The notes: a model not told the origin generated them from the letters alone. A stretch of DNA of 36,788 nt from Streptomyces rhizoryzae (GCF_023155275.1 NZ_JALMUV010000060.1:1-36788); one strand, 5' to 3'; counted from the first letter of the stretch, positions 9,126 through 17,044 are shown. Numbers and translations are program-made.

Positions 9126-9160
9126 CTTCGCAATCCGTTTCGCAACCCGTTTCGCAATCC
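9126..9160. promoter_or_regulatory. Three 12-nt direct repeats upstream of the small peptide gene
   Basis: TTCGCAA recurs at 9126, 9138 and 9150 with near-identical 5-nt spacers (TCCGT, CCCGT, TCCGT), a 12-nt period. The array abuts the ribosome site of the 48-residue gene in the 239-nt divergent region shared with the methyltransferase operon. Three phased repeats suggest a regulator-binding array, although the period is 12 rather than the usual SARP 11. Confidence 0.45.
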
Positions 9161-9350
9161 GTCCGGGTGTTGCTGATACCAGCGTGCACCAGGCGCCCAT
9201 CGCGGCTGCATGCCCGCGCTATCACCGCCTTACTCCGGCCCCGTGCCGCCGTGGATGCGCCGTGATGCCGGGCCGATAGGGCGACACCGGAGATTGGGCC
9301 CTGCCGACCTCGGCGCCCCTTCAGGGGACGGCCCTCAAGGAGTGGTCCGC

Positions 9351-9548
9351 ATGACCGTATTGACCCGGGACGCGGTGACGCCCGCCGCGTGCGGCGTCCC
9401 GGAAACCGAATCGCAGCGCAGCGCAACGACCCCCGCGACAGCAGCGGTGGGCCTTGACCGGGAGTTCCCACGGAAGAGGAAGGAGCCGGTGCCTGCACAC
9501 CAGGGCCTCTCCTCGACCGTCGTTCAGGGGAGGGTGCACGGCCGATGA
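9351..9548 (+). CDS. Small 65-residue ORF translationally coupled to the methyltransferase
   Basis: The ATG at 9351 follows AAGGAG with an 8-nt spacer. The frame runs 65 codons and its TGA overlaps the methyltransferase ATG (ATGA at 9545-9548), the usual layout for translational coupling. G/C third-position use is about 80%. The peptide (MTVLTRDAVTPAACGVPETE...) is polar with a basic patch near the middle (FPRKRKEP) and has no recognisable domain. It may be a true small protein or a leader whose translation opens the methyltransferase start. The region 9112-9350 upstream should hold the promoter. Confidence 0.4.
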   Translation: MTVLTRDAVTPAACGVPETESQRSATTPATAAVGLDREFPRKRKEPVPAHQGLSSTVVQGRVHGR

Positions 9549-10327
9549 CGATGGACGCGGAGTTCTACTCCCGGGTGGCCGAGCGGTTCGGCGGCTACCG
9601 AAGCGATGCGCGGAGCACCGACGTGTTCGCCGACGGCCGCCCGGACGACGTCTTCGACGAACTGGCGATCGCACTGGGAGCGCCGGACGCCCGACTGCTG
9701 GATGTCGGCTGCGCCGACGGGCGTAGTCTGCTGCGCATCTCCCGTGCGTACGGCGCCGTGACCGGGATGGATCTGTCGCCGTCGATGCTGGAATGCGCCG
9801 CGCGGTATCGAGCGGAGGCAGGTCTGCCGCACGTCACGTTCGAGCTGTGCGATGCCGCCCACACGGGGCTGCCCGACGGGTACGCCGATGTGGTCACTTC
9901 CCGCCGCGGCCCGCTGATCCCCCGTGAGTTCGAGCGGGTGCTGCGCCCCGGCGGGGCCGTGGTGTACATGGGGATCGGGGAGCAGGACGCGCGAGAGCTG
10001 AAGGAGACATTCGGCCGCGGCCAGAACTTCGACAGCTGGAACGGCCGGCCTTTGTCGGAGGAGATTGCTCAAGAACTGTCCGACGCCGGTTTCGTGGTGA
10101 CCAGAAACCAGGCGTTCCGGTTCGAGGAGTTCTACCACTCGGCGGGCGATCTGGACACCTTTCTGCATCAAGTGCCGATCATCGATACCTACGATTCTGC
10201 GGCGGACAAGGAGGCATTCGATCGATATGTCGCCGCGGTGACCGTCGATCAAGGCATCCGGCTGAGTCGGCACTGGTTCATAGTGCAGGCGCAGAAGCCC
10301 GCGGCCGTCGAGCCGTCCCACTCATAG
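9545..10327 (+). CDS. Class I SAM-dependent methyltransferase
   Basis: This 260-residue protein has the class I Rossmann methyltransferase motifs. Motif I is LLDVGCADGRSLLRI near residues 54-68, the acidic ribose-binding turn is AVTGMDLSPSML near 75, and motif post-I/IV is FELCDAAHTGLPDGYADVV near 100. The central ...EFERVLRPGGAVVYMGIGE is typical of Methyltransf_11/25. The C-terminus (FIVQAQKP) is also usual for that family. Substrate and target atom cannot be read from sequence. It overlaps the upstream small ORF by 4 nt and is followed 13 nt later by queE, so it probably acts in the deazaguanine pathway or on a later intermediate. The ATG at 9545 is preceded by GGGGAGGG; an in-frame ATG at 9551 is an alternative start. 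Confidence 0.88.
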   Translation: MTMDAEFYSRVAERFGGYRSDARSTDVFADGRPDDVFDELAIALGAPDARLLDVGCADGRSLLRISRAYGAVTGMDLSPSMLECAARYRAEAGLPHVTFELCDAAHTGLPDGYADVVTSRRGPLIPREFERVLRPGGAVVYMGIGEQDARELKETFGRGQNFDSWNGRPLSEEIAQELSDAGFVVTRNQAFRFEEFYHSAGDLDTFLHQVPIIDTYDSAADKEAFDRYVAAVTVDQGIRLSRHWFIVQAQKPAAVEPSHS

Positions 10328-10340
10328 GAAACGGTGCGCC

Positions 10341-11054
10341 ATGGAGCAGGATCTCGTAGTCAACGAAATCTTCGGTCCGACCGTCCAGGGCGAGGGGCGG
10401 TCCCTCGGACGCAGGTGCGCGTTCCTGCGACTCGGCGGGTGCAACCTGTCGTGCTCGTGGTGTGATACGCCCTACACGTGGGACTGGACCGGAGCCGGTG
10501 AGAGCGGGGTCGCCCACGATCCGCGCAAGGAGCTGCACCGCCGCCCGGTGGAAGAGGTCGTCGCGGAATTGCTCGCTTTCGACACCGAGCTGATCGTGAT
10601 ATCCGGCGGTGAGCCCCTGGGTCAGCAAGAGCGACTGATTCCACTGGTGGCAGCGCTGACCGGACGCGGCAAAGAGATCGAGATCGAGACCAACGGAACG
10701 CACGCCGCGCACCCCGAACTCGTCGCCGCCGGCGTCAGGTTCAACGTCTCGCCGAAGCTGTCGCACTCGGGCGACAGTCTCCGGCGCAGGATCGTCCCTG
10801 CCGCCCTCGCCAGCCTTTCGGCGCTGCCGGGAAGTACGTTCAAGTTCGTCTGCCAGAACACCCGCGATCTCGACGAAGTGGCCCAGCTGGTCGCCGCCTT
10901 CGACCTGCCCTCGGTGTGGATCATGCCGATCGGGCGCAGCGCCGACGATGTCACCAAGCACATGAGCGAGTTGGCCGACGCGGTGGTGCGGCGCGGCTGG
11001 AACCTCACGACCAGACTGCACACCTTGGTGTGGGACGACAAACGCGCCGTGTGA
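10341..11054 (+). CDS. queE: 7-carboxy-7-deazaguanine synthase (QueE)
   Basis: This radical SAM enzyme contracts 6-carboxytetrahydropterin to 7-carboxy-7-deazaguanine (CDG), the third step from GTP to preQ0. The 237-residue protein has the QueE start EIFGPTVQGEG and the cluster-binding motif GCNLSCSWCDTPYTW (Cys-x3-Cys-x2-Cys) near residue 35. It also has the SAM-binding ISGGEPL near 90 and IEIETNGT near 113. It ends in the usual RLHTLVWDDKR. All key residues look intact and the length is normal. It sits 13 nt after the methyltransferase and 37 nt before queD, in an evident operon. Lone que genes can serve queuosine tRNA modification, but here they are interleaved with oxygenases and regulators, so secondary metabolism is more likely (inference). 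Confidence 0.95.
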   Translation: MEQDLVVNEIFGPTVQGEGRSLGRRCAFLRLGGCNLSCSWCDTPYTWDWTGAGESGVAHDPRKELHRRPVEEVVAELLAFDTELIVISGGEPLGQQERLIPLVAALTGRGKEIEIETNGTHAAHPELVAAGVRFNVSPKLSHSGDSLRRRIVPAALASLSALPGSTFKFVCQNTRDLDEVAQLVAAFDLPSVWIMPIGRSADDVTKHMSELADAVVRRGWNLTTRLHTLVWDDKRAV

Positions 11055-11091
11055 GCAACGGCGCGCGCAAAGCAGAAGGGAACTCGGATCG

Positions 11092-11454
11092 ATGGCATTT
11101 CGCATCACCAAGAAATTTGAATTCTCGGCCAGTCATCGGCTTGCCGGCCTTGCTCCTGAGCACCAGTGTGCCCGAATGCACGGGCACAACTATGTGATCG
11201 AGTTGGAGCTTGGAGCCGATGATGCGGACCTGTTGCCCGTGGGCTTCGTCCGCGACTACGGAGAGTTGTCCGCATTCAAGACCTGGCTGGACGAGCACCT
11301 TGATCATCGTCATCTCAACGATGTGATGGACGAGAATCCGACGGCCGAGAACATGGCGGCCTGGCTCTACCGGACATGGTCGATGAAGTTTCCCGAGCTG
11401 ACCTGCGTGCGTATCTCAGAGACTCCCAAGACCTGGGCCGAGTACCGGCCGTGA
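11092..11454 (+). CDS. queD: 6-carboxy-5,6,7,8-tetrahydropterin synthase (QueD)
   Basis: QueD converts dihydroneopterin triphosphate to 6-carboxytetrahydropterin, releasing acetaldehyde and triphosphate. The 120-residue protein carries the zinc histidines in FSASHRL and in RMHGHNY, and the catalytic cysteine just before them in HQCARMHGHNY. Later family motifs are LDHRHLND, NPTAENMAAWLY and the C-terminal SETPKTWAEY. The length is standard for bacterial QueD. The ATG at 11092 follows a GAAGGGA ribosome site. It is flanked by queE (37 nt before) and folE (37 nt after), so the three genes supply CDG as a unit. Confidence 0.95.
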   Translation: MAFRITKKFEFSASHRLAGLAPEHQCARMHGHNYVIELELGADDADLLPVGFVRDYGELSAFKTWLDEHLDHRHLNDVMDENPTAENMAAWLYRTWSMKFPELTCVRISETPKTWAEYRP

Positions 11455-11491
11455 GGCCGGTAACTCCGCAGCCCGGACGAAAGGTGACCAC

Positions 11492-12082
11492 ATGTCGATG
11501 ACAAAAATGGACCTCGATGGTGACCCGTCGGCGTCGAGGACGGCCGAGGACCCCCTGGTCGAGATCGCCCGCCAACTGTTGGTGGAGATCGGCGAGGACC
11601 CGAGCCGGGACGGACTGCGCGACACGCCGGCGCGGTTCGCCCGCTGGTGGCGAGAGTTCATCAACTACGACCCGGGTTCGCTGGGCACGCTTTTCGAGTC
11701 CATCGGCACGAGCCAGCTCGTAGTCGTCTCGGACATCCAGGTCTGGTCGCTGTGCGAGCACCACCTCCTGCCGTTCAACTGCTCCGTGACGATCGCGTAC
11801 CGCCCGACGGGGCAACTGCTCGGCCTGTCGAAGTTCGCCAGGGTCGCCCATCAGTACGCGCACAAGCTGCAAGTCCAGGAACGCCTCGTGGATCAGATCG
11901 CACTCGAGATCAGCACCCTGAGCGGCACCCCGGACGTCGCGGTCATAGCGAAGGGCGAGCACCTCTGCATGTCGATGCGGGGTATCAAGGCTGCCGCGCA
12001 GATGACCTCGACCGCATATCGCGGGGAGTTCAGCACGGACCCCGGACTCCGGGGCGAGCTCTTCGACCTGCTCCGGGCGTGA
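11492..12082 (+). CDS. folE: GTP cyclohydrolase I (FolE), cluster copy
   Basis: GTP cyclohydrolase I opens GTP to dihydroneopterin triphosphate and formate, the committed first step to folate and to 7-deazapurines. The 196-residue protein has VWSLCEHHLLPF (zinc Cys and His), GLSKFARVAHQYAHKLQVQE and KGEHLCMSMRGIK (second zinc Cys), plus the usual TSTAYRGEF near the end. A few positions differ from housekeeping FolE; for example RGIKAAAQMTST replaces the more common RGVxxxGAxTxT. This fits a dedicated pathway paralogue, with the folate copy elsewhere in the genome (inference). AAAGGTGA precedes the ATG at 11492. A 160-nt gap without recognisable features follows before the next gene. Confidence 0.95.
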   Translation: MSMTKMDLDGDPSASRTAEDPLVEIARQLLVEIGEDPSRDGLRDTPARFARWWREFINYDPGSLGTLFESIGTSQLVVVSDIQVWSLCEHHLLPFNCSVTIAYRPTGQLLGLSKFARVAHQYAHKLQVQERLVDQIALEISTLSGTPDVAVIAKGEHLCMSMRGIKAAAQMTSTAYRGEFSTDPGLRGELFDLLRA

Positions 12083-12242
12083 CGAGTCGTCCGACTCCGC
12101 AAGTGCGGCGTCCGGCGCGGCGCTCGGGACGGGCGTGACGCTGCTCGCGAGCGCACTCTCCGGACCGCTGCGCGGGCCGACCGGTCGATCGCGGCCGACG
12201 GCACACACGCGAATCCGGTCCGCTCGACAGGAAAGGACAACG

Positions 12243-13223
12243 ATGAACGAAAACGATTCTTCGACGCCTGCGGAAGCGGCTCGGCTGCTCCCCGCGCTGG
12301 ACGCCGACCGGCTGGTGGCCGACCTCATGACGGCGCGCGACCACCTGTGGGATGAGCAGAGCTCGCACGTGAACGGGCGAGTGTCCAGGTGGGCCGAACA
12401 GGACTGGCGCTGCCTCCCGGTGCGCAGCCCCGGTGGCGACAAGGCACGTACCGACCCGGGCGGCCCCGGCAGCGCGGAGTTCGCCGACACCGAGTGGCTG
12501 GGCCACATGCCGTACGTGCAGGAGGTCCTGCGCTCGATCCCCGGACCCCTCTACGCAGTCCGATTCATGGATCTGGGGCCCGGCGTCGTCGGATACCGCC
12601 ATTGCGATCCCAAGTTCGCCCCGGACTGGGGCATGGCCCGGCTGCACATCCCGGTCCTCACCCACGAGGAAGCCACGCTGGACCTTGACGGAGGGGTGTA
12701 CCGCTGGCAGCCCGGTGAGTTCTGGTTCGGCGACTTCAGCCGCAAGCACCAGATCCAGAACCTCGGTACCCAGCACCGGGTGCATCTCGTCGTGGACGTG
12801 CTCGTCACACCGGAGCTCGCACGGCTCTTCCCGGCTGACTGGGCCGACTACTTCAACGGCCCGGAGGTGCTCTACAACCGTCCGGCCGTGGCCACGACCG
12901 GCCAGGAGCGGCAAGCCGCACGGTGTTCGTTCGACGCGCCGGCGCACCTGCTGGAGATAGAGGTGTTCGGGTCGCTCACCGGCCCGCAGCCGCAGGCCAC
13001 CTTCAGCATCGTCGACACCGGCACGGACCTGGCCATTCGCTCTCCCCAGGACCACCTCTTCCCGCTCGTGGCCCTCGGTGGAAACGAGTACCGCTTGGTC
13101 GGATGGAGCGAGGAGCGAACCGTCACCACGAGGCTGGACGGCCCGCGGCCCGAAGTCGAACTGGCCTACCGCAAGGGCCACCGATCGACCCGGCTGCTCG
13201 TCCCGGCCACGCCGGCACCGTGA
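12243..13223 (+). CDS. Aspartyl/asparaginyl beta-hydroxylase-like Fe(II)/2-oxoglutarate oxygenase
   Basis: This 326-residue protein has a double-stranded beta-helix core like that of the aspartyl/asparaginyl hydroxylase family (PF05118), which also includes free-amino-acid and proline hydroxylases. Visible are VGYRHCDPKF with the first iron His near residue 120, ARLHIPVLT, the WQPGEFWFGDFSRKHQIQN strand region and QHRVHLVVDVLV with the distal His near 180. The last about 110 residues lie beyond the core and have no clear match; they could form an accessory substrate-binding domain. The ATG at 12243 is taken because AGGAAAGGA lies just before it. Its place between folE and queC points to a tailoring hydroxylation in this pathway. 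The substrate is unknown; an amino acid or peptide side chain is the family norm. Confidence 0.8.
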   Translation: MNENDSSTPAEAARLLPALDADRLVADLMTARDHLWDEQSSHVNGRVSRWAEQDWRCLPVRSPGGDKARTDPGGPGSAEFADTEWLGHMPYVQEVLRSIPGPLYAVRFMDLGPGVVGYRHCDPKFAPDWGMARLHIPVLTHEEATLDLDGGVYRWQPGEFWFGDFSRKHQIQNLGTQHRVHLVVDVLVTPELARLFPADWADYFNGPEVLYNRPAVATTGQERQAARCSFDAPAHLLEIEVFGSLTGPQPQATFSIVDTGTDLAIRSPQDHLFPLVALGGNEYRLVGWSEERTVTTRLDGPRPEVELAYRKGHRSTRLLVPATPAP

Positions 13224-13269
13224 CAGACGCCCGCACGTCCGCCGCCGTTCCGGTGCGCACACCGCGGCC

Positions 13270-13294
13270 CTGATCCTCCAGCACTGATCCTCCA
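13270..13294. repeat. Direct repeat upstream of queC
   Basis: CTGATCCTCCA occurs at 13270-13280 and 13284-13294, a 14-nt period, in the 99-nt gap before queC and about 28 nt from its ATG. It might be an operator or a small duplication; the spacing does not match the SARP pattern. Confidence 0.3.
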
Positions 13295-13322
13295 CCCCTC
13301 TCTGTCTGCCGGAAGGCGACGC

Positions 13323-14012
13323 ATGCCGAAAACTGTCGCAATCGTGTCCGGCGGCCTGGACTCGGTCACCATGGCCTACCACCTCCAGGCGCAAGGACAC
13401 ACACTCCACCTGCTGTCCGTGAACTACGGCCAGCGTCATCTCGTCGAGCACGAGTTCGCCGCGAAGGCGGCTCGATCACTCGGGGTGCCGCACGACATCG
13501 TCGATCTCAGCCCCGTCGGCAAGCTCCTGAGCGGCTCCTCGCTCACCGACCCGGCCGTCGACGTGCCGGATCACCAGGGTGGGTCGTCCGGCGGAAGCCC
13601 GAACGTCGTACCCAACCGCAATGCCCTCCTGCTGTCCGTCGCCTTCGCGGTCGCCGTCGCCGAGAAGGCGGAAGCGGTGGCCGTCGGGGTGGTCGACGAC
13701 CTCCAGGCCGCGCCCGACAGCAATGCCGCGTTCATCGATTCCTTCCTCGCCATGGAGCGGATCGCGACCCGCGGATACGCACACCCCGACCTGACCCTGA
13801 CAGCGCCGCTGGTCAGGCTGCGCAAGAGCGACGTGGTGTCGCTCGGTGAGGAACTCGGTGTCCCCTGGACCGAGACCTGGAGCTGCTTCCGCGGCGATGC
13901 GGTGCAGTGCGGACGGTGCGCCGCCTGCCGGGAGCGGCAGGAAGCGTTCCGGGACGCCGGCGTGACCGACCCGACGCACTACCAGACCAGCGAGGCGAAG
14001 GAGCTGCCATGA
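13323..14012 (+). CDS. queC: QueC-like preQ0 synthase with a divergent substrate motif
   Basis: QueC uses two ATP and ammonia to turn the carboxylate of CDG into the nitrile of preQ0 through an amide intermediate. The 229-residue protein has the PP-loop IVSGGLDSVT near residue 8, NYGQRH near 40, VPNRNALLLS near 97 and the zinc-binding CFRGDAVQCGRCAACRER near 184 with four cysteines. The active-site segment that reads SGYPDCR in canonical QueC (B. subtilis, E. coli, from memory) is here QAAPDSN, and VPGRN is VPNRN. ATP and zinc sites are kept, so the enzyme should be active. The changed loop suggests another amine donor or acceptor. Its last 4 nt overlap the next oxygenase gene (ATGA). The call as a QueC family member is firm; strict preQ0 synthesis is less so. 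Confidence 0.88.
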   Translation: MPKTVAIVSGGLDSVTMAYHLQAQGHTLHLLSVNYGQRHLVEHEFAAKAARSLGVPHDIVDLSPVGKLLSGSSLTDPAVDVPDHQGGSSGGSPNVVPNRNALLLSVAFAVAVAEKAEAVAVGVVDDLQAAPDSNAAFIDSFLAMERIATRGYAHPDLTLTAPLVRLRKSDVVSLGEELGVPWTETWSCFRGDAVQCGRCAACRERQEAFRDAGVTDPTHYQTSEAKELP

Positions 14013-15034
14013 CCGACCGCTTTCCCGTGCTCGACCTCCGTGACGCCGCCGGTTCACGAGAAGCCCGGGCAGAGTTCCTGACCCGGTTGCGCCGGGCCAT
14101 CCACGAGATCGGCTTCTTCCAGCTCGTCGGCCACGGCATCGAGGACGCCGAGGACATGCTCGAACTGTCCCGCCGGTTCTTCGACCTGCCCGAGGCCGAT
14201 CGGCTCGCGCTGAACATCCTCGATTCGCCGCTGTTCCGCGGCTACTCCGAACTCGGCCGCGAACACACCAAGGGCATCCCCGACCAGCGCCGGCAGCTGG
14301 ACATCGGGCCGGAGCAGCCCGCGACGACGCCCGCGCCCGGCGACCCCGCCTACCGGTGCCTGATCGGCCCGAACGAGTGGCCCGAGGCGATGCCCGAGCT
14401 GCGCCCGGCCATCGAGTCGTGGATCACCCGGCTGACCGATCTCTCCCATCGGCTGCTACGGCTGATGCTCGAGTCGCTGGACGCCCCCGCCGACTTCCTG
14501 GACGACGTGGTCGATCCGGATCCACAGATCCACCTCAAACTCCTGCACTACCCCGGCCCCGCGGAGGCGAGCGAGAACACCGGCTCCGGCCAGGGCACCG
14601 GCATCCACAACGACCTCGGGCTGCTCACCCTGCTCGTCCAGGACGGCAACGGCGGCCTGCAAGTCGCGGTCGAGGACGGTCAGTTCGCCGACGTGCCGGT
14701 GGTCCCGGGGGCGTTCGTGGTCAACTTGGGAGAGCTGCTGGAGGTGGCGACGAGGGGCTATGTGCGTGCCACCCTCCACCGGGTGGTCCGGCCCGCCCCG
14801 GGCGTCAACCGCTACTCCATTCCCTTCTTCTACAACCCTCGGCTGGACGCCACGATGCAGCCACTGCCCAGCCCCTATGTCGAGGGCGCCGGCGGAGTCA
14901 TCGACGTCGCCGACAACCCGTTGTTCGCCCTCTACGGCGACAACGTCATGAAAGGGCTGATCCGCTCCTTCCCCGACATCGTTGCCCGACACCACCCGAC
15001 CCTGGCCGCGGCAGCCGGGTCCAGGAGTTCCTGA
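14009..15034 (+). CDS. Isopenicillin-N-synthase-like Fe(II)/2-oxoglutarate oxygenase
   Basis: This 341-residue protein shows the DIOX_N domain (FPVLDLRDAAGS, IGFFQLVGHGI, RRFFDLP) and the 2OG-FeII oxygenase core. Iron ligands are His and Asp in GIHNDLGLLT (near residue 200) and His in ATLHRVV (near 256). The 2-oxoglutarate-binding Arg-x-Ser is in NRYSIPFF (near 268). This family hydroxylates, desaturates or cyclises amino acid and peptide substrates. The start overlaps the stop of queC by 4 nt, so the two are translationally coupled and probably act in consecutive steps. A stem-loop follows at 15059, closing the operon. The substrate is not predictable. Confidence 0.88.
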   Translation: MTDRFPVLDLRDAAGSREARAEFLTRLRRAIHEIGFFQLVGHGIEDAEDMLELSRRFFDLPEADRLALNILDSPLFRGYSELGREHTKGIPDQRRQLDIGPEQPATTPAPGDPAYRCLIGPNEWPEAMPELRPAIESWITRLTDLSHRLLRLMLESLDAPADFLDDVVDPDPQIHLKLLHYPGPAEASENTGSGQGTGIHNDLGLLTLLVQDGNGGLQVAVEDGQFADVPVVPGAFVVNLGELLEVATRGYVRATLHRVVRPAPGVNRYSIPFFYNPRLDATMQPLPSPYVEGAGGVIDVADNPLFALYGDNVMKGLIRSFPDIVARHHPTLAAAAGSRSS

Positions 15035-15058
15035 CACCCCGGCGGCCGAGCACATCCT

Positions 15059-15092
15059 CACCGCCCGGTCCGAGTGGTCGGGCCCGGCGGTG
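15059..15092 (+). terminator. Strong stem-loop after the que/oxygenase operon
   Basis: CACCGCCCGGTCC pairs with GGGCCCGGCGGTG (13 positions, one mismatch and one G-U) around the 8-nt loop GAGTGGTC, 24 nt after the oxygenase stop and before the SARP gene. A GC-rich hairpin without a U-tract is usual for Streptomyces terminators. Confidence 0.6.
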
Positions 15093-15146
15093 GCGTCGCC
15101 GGCCGGTCCGACGGTGACCGAACGAACATGAGACAGGGCGAATTTC

Positions 15147-16979
15147 ATGAGAATCAACCTTCTCGGGCCGCTCCAGGCCTACGGGGACGATCACCGCGTC
15201 GACATGGCGCCGGCCGCCCAGAAAGTACGCCAGACACTGGCAACGCTCGTGCTGAACGCGGGCCGGGTGGTGCCCTTCGAGCAACTCATGGACGAGCTGT
15301 GGAACGACAACCCGCCGGCCAGCGCGCACACCGCGCTCCAGACGTATGTGTACCAGCTCAGGAAGCGGTTCTCGCTCGGCAACCCCAGGAGCGGCGGCGC
15401 GGTACGGGCGGCCGGGCCGCTGCTCGGCACGGTCGACGGCGGCTACCAGCTGTCGCTGCCCGCCGACCACGTGGACGTCTTCCGGTGCGAGCCGTTGCTC
15501 GACCGTGCCCGGGCGGAGTTCCGCGCCGAGGACTTCGCCCGGGCCCGTGACACGGCCGCCGCCGCGCTGCGGCTGTGGCGGGACGATGCCCTGGTGGACG
15601 TGCGCAAGGGGCCCACGCTGAAGGCCGAGGCGGTCCGCCTGAAGGAGTTGCGTAGCAGCGCACTCCACCTGCGGATCGAGTCCGATCTGCACCTCGGCCG
15701 GCACCACGAGGTGCTCGGCGAACTCACCTCGATGGCCGGGCGGGAACCGACGGACGAGCGGGCCCAGGGCAATCTGATGACGGCTCTCTACCGCATGGAT
15801 CGGCGGGCGGAAGCGCTCCAGGTCTACCAGCGCGCACGCGAGCGGATCGCCACCGAGCTGGGTCTCGACCCTTCGCCCCAGCTCCAGGCCCTGCACACGG
15901 CCGTGCTCACGTCGGACGAGACGCTGCTGCGTCCCGCCGGGCGGCTCACGGCCGTGACCGCCGCCACCCGGGCGCCCTGCCACCTGCCCGCCCCGCGCGA
16001 GCGGCTGACCGGACGCGCCGGCCAGCTGGCGCGCCTCACCGCGGTGCTGGCCGGCCGGGCGCGCCAGGACCGGCCGCTCGTGATCGTGGGGGGCGCCCCC
16101 GGCACGGGCAAGAGCGAGCTGTGCCTGCACGCCGCGCATCAGGTGAGCGGTCACTACCCGGACGGACGGCTCTACGCGCGTCTCCGCGACGGCGCCGGCC
16201 GCCGGGTGCGGCCCGCCGAGATCCTGCGCTCGTTCCTGCGCGGACTCGGCGCGACGGAGCAGCAGTTGCGACTGGGCACCACCGACCTGAGCCTGCTGTT
16301 CCGTACCTGGACCGCCGAGCTGCGCGTCCTGGTGGTGCTCGACGACGTGTGCGACGTACGGGACCTGACCCCGCTGCTGCCCTCCGGCGCCGGCTGCGGC
16401 GTCGTGATCGGCAGCCGCCGGCGGCTGTTCGTGTCCTCGTCGGCGGTCCACGTCGAACTGGCCGGACTGCCCTTCGACGACTGTCTGCACCTGCTGGCAT
16501 CCTCCGTGCCCAGACACCGGATCACCATGGACCCGGAGGGGCTGCGAGGGCTGGCCCGGTTGTGCCAAGGGCTGCCTGGCGCGCTCTTCGCGGTCGCCTC
16601 GCAGTTGCGCCGCCGCCCGCACTGGACGGCCCGGCAGGCCACTGCCTGGGTCCTCGCGTCCAAAGGCGCCGACAGCGATCCGCTGGGCGTGCGGGCCGGA
16701 TTCGACCGGACGCTCGCGACGCTGCCCGCCGAGTCGCGGCCCCTGGCGTACGCGCTGTTGTCTCCCGGCGTCCCCGACCGGCTCACGCCGGCGCTTGTCG
16801 CGGCGGCCCTGGGGATCAGTGACCAGCAGGCCGAGGATCTGCTGGAGGAGCTCGCGGAGAGCTACCTCCTGCGCGTGCAGCACCCGTGCGTGAACGGCCG
16901 GTTCTCCTACACATGGGAGCCCGGGATACGCCCGTTCGCGGCGCGACCGAGCAGCGCGCCGGTCATGTGCTCCGCCTGA
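15147..16979 (+). CDS. Second SARP regulator (BTAD plus NB-ARC, no TPR)
   Basis: This 610-residue regulator has a winged-helix domain (MRINLLGPLQAYGDDHRVDM... ALQTYVYQLRKRF) at about residues 1-95 and a BTAD at about 100-250 (LMTALYRMDRRAEALQVYQR, ELGLDPSPQLQAL). Its ATPase domain carries the P-loop GGAPGTGKS near 313 and RVLVVLDDV as Walker B. It stops shortly after the NB-ARC helical region and lacks the TPR array of the first SARP, a known medium-length SARP layout. A 23-residue spacer (RSGGAVRAAGPL) interrupts the usual winged-helix wing. It sits between two biosynthetic blocks with a terminator before it and an ATP-grasp gene 65 nt after. It is the other candidate to bind the TTGAGTC boxes. 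Confidence 0.88.
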   Translation: MRINLLGPLQAYGDDHRVDMAPAAQKVRQTLATLVLNAGRVVPFEQLMDELWNDNPPASAHTALQTYVYQLRKRFSLGNPRSGGAVRAAGPLLGTVDGGYQLSLPADHVDVFRCEPLLDRARAEFRAEDFARARDTAAAALRLWRDDALVDVRKGPTLKAEAVRLKELRSSALHLRIESDLHLGRHHEVLGELTSMAGREPTDERAQGNLMTALYRMDRRAEALQVYQRARERIATELGLDPSPQLQALHTAVLTSDETLLRPAGRLTAVTAATRAPCHLPAPRERLTGRAGQLARLTAVLAGRARQDRPLVIVGGAPGTGKSELCLHAAHQVSGHYPDGRLYARLRDGAGRRVRPAEILRSFLRGLGATEQQLRLGTTDLSLLFRTWTAELRVLVVLDDVCDVRDLTPLLPSGAGCGVVIGSRRRLFVSSSAVHVELAGLPFDDCLHLLASSVPRHRITMDPEGLRGLARLCQGLPGALFAVASQLRRRPHWTARQATAWVLASKGADSDPLGVRAGFDRTLATLPAESRPLAYALLSPGVPDRLTPALVAAALGISDQQAEDLLEELAESYLLRVQHPCVNGRFSYTWEPGIRPFAARPSSAPVMCSA

Positions 16980-17044
16980 CGGTCACCGCTCCCGTACCAC
17001 CTTGCCCGAACCCCTCCACCGCAGCCGATTCTTGGAGAACCGTC

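Noticed and set aside
7566..9200. 544-codon minus-strand frame spanning the SARP 3' end and the small-peptide zone
   Set aside because: Antisense shadow of the TPR region. Only the separate 48-codon frame at 8965-9111, in another register, has a ribosome site.
10341..12082. The que genes as a housekeeping queuosine operon
   Set aside because: No tgt, queF, queA or queG gene is nearby, and the block is interleaved with tailoring enzymes and SARPs, so a metabolite role fits better, though this is not proven.
12030..13451. Minus-strand frame across the Asp/Asn-hydroxylase-like gene
   Set aside because: No ribosome site or recognisable domain; it overlaps a motif-bearing gene on the plus strand.
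14946..16883. Long open frame antisense to the second SARP
   Set aside because: It mirrors the coding strand of a well-supported regulator and has low-complexity Arg/Gly/Gln composition, typical of antisense frames in high-GC DNA.
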